Below the pieces are notes generated by a model. It made no database searches, was not told where the DNA came from, and saw only the letters and a list, made by a program, of their open reading frames with translations. From Sambucus nigra (taxonomy: Eukaryota > Streptophyta > Magnoliopsida > Dipsacales > Adoxaceae), in NCBI GenBank assembly GCA_949130495.1, contig OX422213.1, positions 540,563,467-540,627,466 on the forward strand: a stretch of DNA of 64,000 nt, written 5' to 3'. Below are positions 57,785 to 64,000 of the stretch, piece by piece. The translations under genes were made by a program, and so were the position numbers. Numbering within the stretch: the stretch's first letter is position 1; every line of letters begins with the position of its first letter.

Positions 57785-58450
57785 ATCACACAAAGAAACC
57801 CTCACCTTCTCGGGTTGACTTGTCGACGCCTCACACACCCTTAAAACTTTCACCTCTATCTCCAAATCTAACTCCACCCTAAGTGACAACTCATTATTAA
57901 TATTTTTCGTCTTCAACGTCTCGATGTTTAAATCACTAAACGTCTTTTAGTTATCAACTTATCCCTCACTTGCAATCTCATCCTCACTCTCATTATCTCC
58001 CGAATGCATCAAAACATCAATAAGGCTCTCACATTTAGATATGTCCTCATCGGCATGGGACAAACTATAAATGCTCAGGTGACTAGCCATGAAAGAAACA
58101 CAATTTTCCGGTGGTGATTCTCCCCCTAAATCGACCGACTCGATGTCACTATTGCTAAGAGTGGATTTTTTTGCAATCTATTTACCCTTTGTCTTTCACA
58201 TAGTGGGACACTTAAAAGACTCGTGCCCTTTACATTCGCACTCAAAACACCAGATCTCCTCCTCTTCTTCACTGCAATCCTTAATTTCATTCTTCTTTTT
58301 GTTTTTCTCAAAAATCTTTTTATTGGAAGAATTGTTTTTGGAAAATTTGAGAAACTTTTTTAAAAAATTTGCAAACACGGCCGAGCCATCAAAATCACAC
58401 TCACCCTAAGATTCGAACTCACAAACTTACTTTCTCCTTTTTTTTTCTTA
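57785..58450 (-). pseudogene. gag: gag zinc-knuckle region of copia element E
   Basis: 58378-58196 reads KKIFEKNKKKNEIKDCSEEEEEIW (quoted as a lysine- then glutamate-rich linker), then CFECECKGHESFKCP, a CCHC zinc knuckle with one residue spacing altered (C-x2-C-x3-GH-x4-C style). It would bind RNA. The stretch 57785-58080 is further gag linker with frame breaks (serine/aspartate-rich in reverse). Confidence 0.7.
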
Positions 58451-58795
58451 GCTCAAGTCTTTAAATCCATCCCTCCTCCTTTAGGTTTGATGGTTTTAGG
58501 GAGCATATCTAACTCGTAAGTCTGAAGATCTCCTCCAAGTTCCTCTAACCTAAGAGTGTCTAAAATTCCTAATGAGTTAAGCACGGTGACCTTAGGAATA
58601 AAGTAGGAGGAGAGTGACCTCAATATTTTTTCCATAACTCTCGTTTTCGAAATTTTCTCACCCAAATTAAAACTCGAATTGACAGTGTCCAAAAAATGCG
58701 CATAAAACTCATCAAATGACTCAGACTCTAACATAATGATGGTCTCAAATTGGGTGGTTAAATTCCGAAGCTTTGACGCTTTGACAGTTTTGGTA
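58451..58795 (-). pseudogene. gag: gag UBN2-type domain, second half, copia element E
   Basis: Reads EGTKTVKASKLRNLTTQFE and then ESFDEFYAHFLDTVNSSFNLG, ISKTRVMEKILRSLSSYFIPKV, LEELGGDLQTYELDM. This is the gag (UBN2) domain of Ty1/copia elements. It joins upstream to the piece at 60776-61105, from which it is split by a solo LTR inserted after HEG. Confidence 0.85.
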
Positions 58796-58800
58796 CCCTC

Positions 58801-60770
58801 TGAAAAACGTTGCTAATGCCGTTTAATACAAGATTAAACTGTATAAGAAACTCCGAGATGTTTGTTGAAGAAACCCTTTTCTTTTGAAAATAAAAATGAT
58901 AAACAACAAGATGTGTTTACCAAAACTTATGTACGAGAATAATCAAGACTTTGTAATCAGTTTTAAAACTAAGATAGTTTCAAAAATTCAGCACACTATA
59001 GAATGAGATGAGTAGATGAAGATAATCAGAAAACAGTTTTTAACGTGGTAAAACCTCTCCCAATAGAGGAAACATCCACGGCGACTTCTAAGTCACGAAA
59101 GTAAAAAATCCACTAAAAACAAATAGCAGTTACAAACAATACAACATACATGCACACAACTCAGCCTATTCTAAGTTTAGGAATATACCCCACTTGGTGT
59201 TCTTCTAACTTCTCTTAGATCTGATTGTTGATGATGTTCTTCCAGTTTGATAACTTCCCTTTTGCTTTAGCTTCCTTGCGTTGACTCAATAATCTTTGAT
59301 CTTATTCACAACACTTCCAGTGTGGGAGTGTGTTAAGTGTTTGTGATGTGATTCCTATCAACATGCATGAACTCACACACACTTAGTTTTTACAGACAGT
59401 CCTAGAAAATTACATATAAAGACTATATGCTGTAATTTTCTTTTCTTTCTTTCTTACAGAACTTGAAACCTTTTTGACCTTTAATATATCCCAAATTCCA
59501 CGGAAATCTTGCTTCAAAATCGATCAAGACCTTAATCAATCTATGATTTAAAAATATTTTTGAGATTGAAAATCTCCAAGTGTGAATCCAACTAGGCCAA
59601 TGTTAAGTTTCATAAGAACAGAAACCATAAAATATTTACAAAACTAAATCAGTAAAGATTTTCTTAAAACGAGAAAGAAATATGCAGATCTAGTGAAATA
59701 TAACATGCGAAGTGTAGATCTAAGATTTCTATGATAAAGATATACAGATCTTCACAAAAATGTTTAAGTTGGTAATAAGATCACAGATCAAGAGGTTACA
59801 GCTTCAAATGAACAAACCAGTAACACAACTCTCTCTCTCAAACACTCAAGGTTGTGTTTGGGGTTTTGAATATACGAAGGTCTGAATCAGATTTGAAGTG
59901 TTTAGGGTTAGGATTAGGGTTTGGCTAACACAGTTTCCCTTTCTCTCTCTTCTCTCTTTTCTTTTCTCTCTTCTCTTTCACTTCTCTCTTCTCTCTATTT
60001 TTCTCTCTCAAAAATGACGACTTCCAAAAGTCATGAAAGGTTGAGAATTAGAGGGCTTATATAGGAGTGGAGGAAGGTTCTGGATTGTCGAAGGCAATCA
60101 AGGGCTGAGATTAGGTCTTCCTAATATTGACTTGATCCATGGGTGATAATATAGCGGTGGTTAAGTCGAAGTTGATTGGTCCACAGTGATAGCACATGGA
60201 TAAGTTTAAAACACATGCAGGCCATTGAGAAGGTTTGATCTAACGATCAGCAAACCACCAGGCAACCCTCTCACATAACAAACACAAATGAGTTAACAGG
60301 AGCATGACATGTGTTGGCACTTAATTGGCTTGCAAACGCGCGTCAAAAGAAATTACAGGCTGTTCCCTAGAGTCTCTAGCGCATTTACATTCTACCCAAT
60401 CAAACATTCCAATGAAAAATGAATTTTTCAAAATAGCATATTAACCCCACAAAGTTTATAATCAAACTTTTATTAATGAAAACATTATTTTAAAAATGTT
60501 TAAAAATTCCCAAAAAAAATATTAAAACAACATTTTAAGGGGAATTTAATCACACAATCAATATGATCAATATATACACATGTATGCACTTCTAATGTGT
60601 GTAGTGTGATTCAATTATACCTTGTTGGGATCATTGAAGAGGATTAGAGAGAATAATTCTGAGGTTCTTTGGATTCTAGGTTAGACAACCAATTTTGTCA
60701 CTATTTCCAAATTAGTTGAACACTTATACAATATAGACTTAAGTAAGTCAAAGGTATAATTGGTGCTTCA
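58801..60770 (-). mobile_element. solo LTR G2 (1970 bp) with perfect TSD CCCTC
   Basis: On the minus strand starts TGAAGCACCAATTATACC and ends GTTGCTAATGCC..TTTTTCA; on the plus strand it runs TGAAAAACG to GGTGCTTCA. CCCTC lies at 58796-58800 and 60771-60775. Minus-strand TATATAAGCCC near 60065 is the likely promoter. Matches G1 inverted along its length (for example GTGGATGTTTCCTC and CACTTATACAATATAGACTTAAGT regions). Confidence 0.9.
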
Positions 60771-60775
60771 CCCTC

Positions 60776-61105
60776 GTGAGTGAGCTGGAGGGTATCCCGT
60801 GCTTTCTTAGACGTAGTGCACGTCATAATGAGAAAAAACTAGTCTAGGTTGGTGGGTCCAAAAATAGCACTAAGTCCACGACAATTAAAATTACTCCATT
60901 TAAATTCCACATCAGTCCAGGAAGAAACATGTTTAGGGCCAACAACATTATCAATAGTGATAGTGGGAGGAGTCCACCCTCTTTTACAAACTAACAAGAA
61001 TCTCTCATCTATGGATTTTAAAACGGACCTCATCCTATCCTTCTAGTAAGAATAATTGGTATCATCAAATATGGGCACTCGATTATACAAATTCTCCATT
61101 AAAAT
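60776..61105 (-). pseudogene. gag: gag N-terminus of copia element E
   Basis: Starts MENLYNRVPIFDDTNYSY, stop, KDRMRSVLKSIDERFLLVCKRGW, matching the start of Ty1/copia gag (R-x-P-x-F-x-G-x-NY-x-x-W-x-x-RM-x-x-x-L). The conserved Trp is a stop. Continues to KKARDTLQLTHEG at 60776, where solo LTR G2 begins. This places the element's 5' LTR to the right. Confidence 0.85.
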
Positions 61106-61149
61106 TATTTTTTTCAAAGATCAATGAGAAAGTTATGTGATATCGATTC

Positions 61150-62094
61150 AACCAATTCATAAATAAATTTTTAAACCAATTTTATTTAAACCCTAACACA
61201 TACATCTAGGTGGGTAAAGTCAAATCATCACAAATAAATTAATGATACACAGATTTCAGGAAAAAAAAACAAAGGAAAAACCTATTTATTTCACTACGTA
61301 AAAGTAAATCGCACATACATAATGAAATCTGCAATGAATATTCGTAGGCACTCCCATAGACCCGCAACCTAGAGTCAGCAATGGATCAACCGCAGTAACC
61401 CATAAGAACATGCAGCTTTGAATCATCCGAGAAAATCCTCAAGTACTCCCAATGACACGCAATCGTCAGCCATAAATTTACCCTCTCTACAAGAGAAACT
61501 TTAACAAGATCATATCTTGGGTTTCAAAATAATTCACTAAACTATTGGGATTTTTGTGAATTGAAAAAAAAAATAACCTTAAATGAAGACGAAAAAATAA
61601 TTCTGCAGTTTGTAGTTTTCGTAGAATGAAAAACGTCAGGTCTTCTTAAGAAAAATGACTCATTTAATCAGGTATATATAACAAAATTGAGTCGGCGGGT
61701 TCGCTAGAATGAAAACAGGATGTTGCTCAAACGAGGACATCGCACGACATGCCTATGTCGCTTGAAGGATAGTAAAATGTCGCTCAAATGACCTAAACGC
61801 CATTTTTTTTATAAAGCTCTGCCTCAACACTTAGAAAAAATTCTTTTAGACGAAAAATAATGTCCTAGGTGTTTAAAAACAATTTAGAAAAATTATCCCA
61901 ATACTTTAAATGAACAGTTAAGGGACTTAAACACAACCTTACCAAAATTTATCTCTCAGAGGCTTTTCTCGTTGAAGAATGTTGATATTCGTATTCATCT
62001 TGATGCATGATTGAACTTTAACTTTTCTTCGACGGTTGTAGCGGCATATGACATACTCTAATGTAAATCGGACTATGTAAAATATGTCCTTACA
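61150..62094 (-). mobile_element. LTR of copia element E (5' LTR; also follows a PPT)
   Basis: Coding strand starts TGTAAGGACATATTTTACATAG at 62094. The left end near 61150 is followed by a weak TGATATCACA site (possible decayed tRNA-Met primer site) and gag. Shares blocks with 47680-48712, including TCGCTCAAACGA-type motifs at 61690-61800. A polypurine-like AGGGGGACATT precedes it at 62095. Confidence 0.6.
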
Positions 62095-62408
62095 AATGTC
62101 CCCCTATATCTATGCCGGTACAAACTAAAAACATCTGAATTATCAAATCAAATGTCCTATACAACTCTAATACCCTCCCATGAACCCAAAACTGAAAGGG
62201 TACTAAAATTTCAAGTCTTAAACTTTCTTCAACACCTTCAAATTGCAAACGTTTCTTTGACATCATCAGGGTGTGAAAAAAATGGATCTTTAACTTTGTA
62301 CCTACACACATGAGACAAGAATCAAATACCTTCATAACTTATCGAGTTTTAAATGAGATAAACAAAAATCAAAACAAAGATCAAATCTCAAATCTCCCCC
62401 ATAATCAC
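62095..62408 (-). mobile_element. 3' internal tail of another copia E copy
   Basis: Matches the element E tail at 48713-49030 in order: polypurine site, TACCCTCCC, GTACCTACACACAT, TTATCGAGTTT and AATCTCCCCCAT blocks. Continues at 63896-64000 after the solo LTR. Confidence 0.6.
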
Positions 62409-63895
62409 TGATTAGGCATAAATTGTTCACATTTATTCCCGTAATTTCGGTATTTTTATGTTCCCGTACATTGTAATTTATATGGATTTATCTGATATTT
62501 ATTCTACTAACCCTTTTTGGCAAGTATTTTGTATTTTGTGTATCTCTTATGTGTTTTACAAGTATGTCATGCAAAAAAGAGCAAAAGAGAACTCGAAACA
62601 ATGAAAGAAACCAAGAAATGGGAAGTTCAAGGGAAATTTCATAATTTTTAAACCATAATCCGGAGGTGGGGACAACTATAAAGTTGAATATCTTGAAATT
62701 ACAAGAACACTGGAAAAAACGGCACCCCAATCCGAGCTAGAGTGAAGAATTTATGCCCATTTGAAGTTGAAAAAGAAATCCAAGGAAAAACTGTTAAGGT
62801 CGAACCGAATCGATGGACCAGAACCGAACCCGTTCGCCTTTTGTCACGCTCAAGATTCGTTACAAAAATTAGTCACGCTTTAAAGTGGGACAAATTACGA
62901 GATACATGATTTTTATTTCGTCCTTATCTATTAGCCAAAAGAGTTTTATATTTTGGGGACTCTTCTAAACGACTTATAACCTATATATTTTATCATTGGG
63001 GTTCTTTTAATATAGATTTCATTCATGTAAAAGCTCCTAATCAAGGAGGAATATCTAGGAGAATATTTTACAAGTTTTGCACCTTAAATTCAAGAGCTTT
63101 TCTGATTTTTCTTCAAGATTCGATTCCTTCTTGCATGTTCATGTTCTTTAATCTTGATAACCTTTATTTCTATCACTTTGATTATTATTTCATTATGTTT
63201 ACATGAATGTTAATGTGTTTTTACGTAGAGATTTATAATGCCATGTTCGACTATATTTCTAAGGGTTGGGATGCATGAACCCACTCCAATATGGTTTGCA
63301 TGACTATAAAATTAGTCATATAAATTAAATAAATAGTTGAATCGTGTTGATTGGTTGTTACAACTGTCATAGGTCTTTTTACCTCGTTTGCCCTAGGTAA
63401 CCGGGGTGTTTAAGAATGCAACGCACATGTTAGCTATGTCGACACTGCTTTATTCATACTCTTGATTATGTATGATGTGGGCTTGTACCCTCATATATGT
63501 AATCTTGAGATTAATAAAGACCGGGTTTAATCAATTATCTAATTTACGACTTATTTTCTATTTGGTAAACATACTAGGGTTTGGGGGATTGTATTCCAAC
63601 CTATTTTCTCATTCATTTTACTTAGTTCTTAATTAATTTTGTCTTGCATGCTTAGTTTAATTTTTAGTTCAATTGATTTGCATTTAGTTATTAGATAATT
63701 TTCAAATCAAAATCATTTTTCTTTCTTTTATTTTAGAGTTAACCTTAGGATTAGTCTTCATACCCTCTGTCGTCACGAGTAATCGTCCTATTCCCTGAGT
63801 ATGGGACCCCGACTTACCGGAATTATTACTTGAGTGACCTGTTTGCACTTGAACTGTAATTAGTACGCACTAGAGACGCATTTGTAGTCGCGTCA
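62409..63895 (+). mobile_element. solo LTR H (1487 bp)
   Basis: Starts TGATTAGGCATAAATTG and ends AGTCGCGTCA. Flanks ATCAC (62404-62408) and ATAAC (63896-63900) differ at one base, a slightly decayed TSD. The end region (AATCGTCCTATTCCCTGAGTATGG...GACTTACC) resembles that of element D's LTR, suggesting the same broad lineage and plus orientation. Minus frame at 62488 is chance. Confidence 0.75.
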
Positions 63896-64000
63896 ATAAC
63901 TCCCCCATTAAATCATAATTCATTATCCCCCTTTTTATTTGTCCGAAATAGACAAGAAAAAGAATAAAAAAAAACATAGAATGTCATGACAAGCAAAACA
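63896..64000 (-). mobile_element. continuation of the copia tail beyond solo LTR H
   Basis: ACTCCCCCATTAAATC and TCCCCCTTTTTATTTGTCCGAAATAGACAAG match 49030-49100 of element E. Confidence 0.6.

Overview
This window is plant nuclear repeat DNA, very likely from a large, transposon-rich (heterochromatic) part of an angiosperm genome. I found no intact cellular gene, rRNA or tRNA. Almost everything that can be explained is reverse-transcribing elements: an array of an integrated plant pararetrovirus (family Caulimoviridae) set among nested, decayed LTR retrotransposons. The species cannot be told from the sequence.

Layout. 1-4001: 5' end of a minus-strand Ty3/gypsy element A (decayed gag, tRNA-Met primer-binding site, 3.0 kb LTR). 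4002-11.95 kb: a Tat-type Ty3/gypsy element (Tat-1), with pol on the minus strand and an intron-bearing antisense ORF on the plus strand. About 12.01-26.61 kb: the caulimovirid array, about two and a half genome units head to tail on the minus strand, plus a short inverted piece at its right end. 26.61-29.02 kb: decayed plus-strand Ty3/gypsy element C. 29.02-42.78 kb: a second Tat-type element (Tat-2) with both LTRs, inserted at the internal/LTR boundary of element C and itself holding a 2.5 kb solo LTR with a perfect target-site duplication (TSD). 42.78-44.65 kb: LTR of element C. 44.65-47.6 kb: microsatellites and old LTR pieces. 47.7-62.1 kb: a Ty1/copia element on the minus strand (gag only recognisable), broken by a 4.7 kb non-coding LTR element and by two solo LTRs of one family in opposite orientation. 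62.1-64 kb: tail of another copia copy holding a further solo LTR.

The virus. One unit measured between repeated control regions is 7466 bp, a normal size for the family. It encodes a coat protein-movement protein-protease-reverse transcriptase-RNase H polyprotein in one frame, followed after a 66 nt gap by a viroplasmin/transactivator ORF. The control region has a TATA box, a paired TGACG (as-1-like) element with the 12 bp spacing of the CaMV 35S promoter, and a tRNA-Met primer-binding site (PBS). Two units lack the stretch from the PBS to the middle of the coat protein, and the break falls at the PBS edge, where minus-strand DNA begins in this family. Every copy is broken by truncation, frameshift or stop codons.

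Domain names rest on reading motifs by eye; LTR edges are to the base where a TSD is given and approximate elsewhere.
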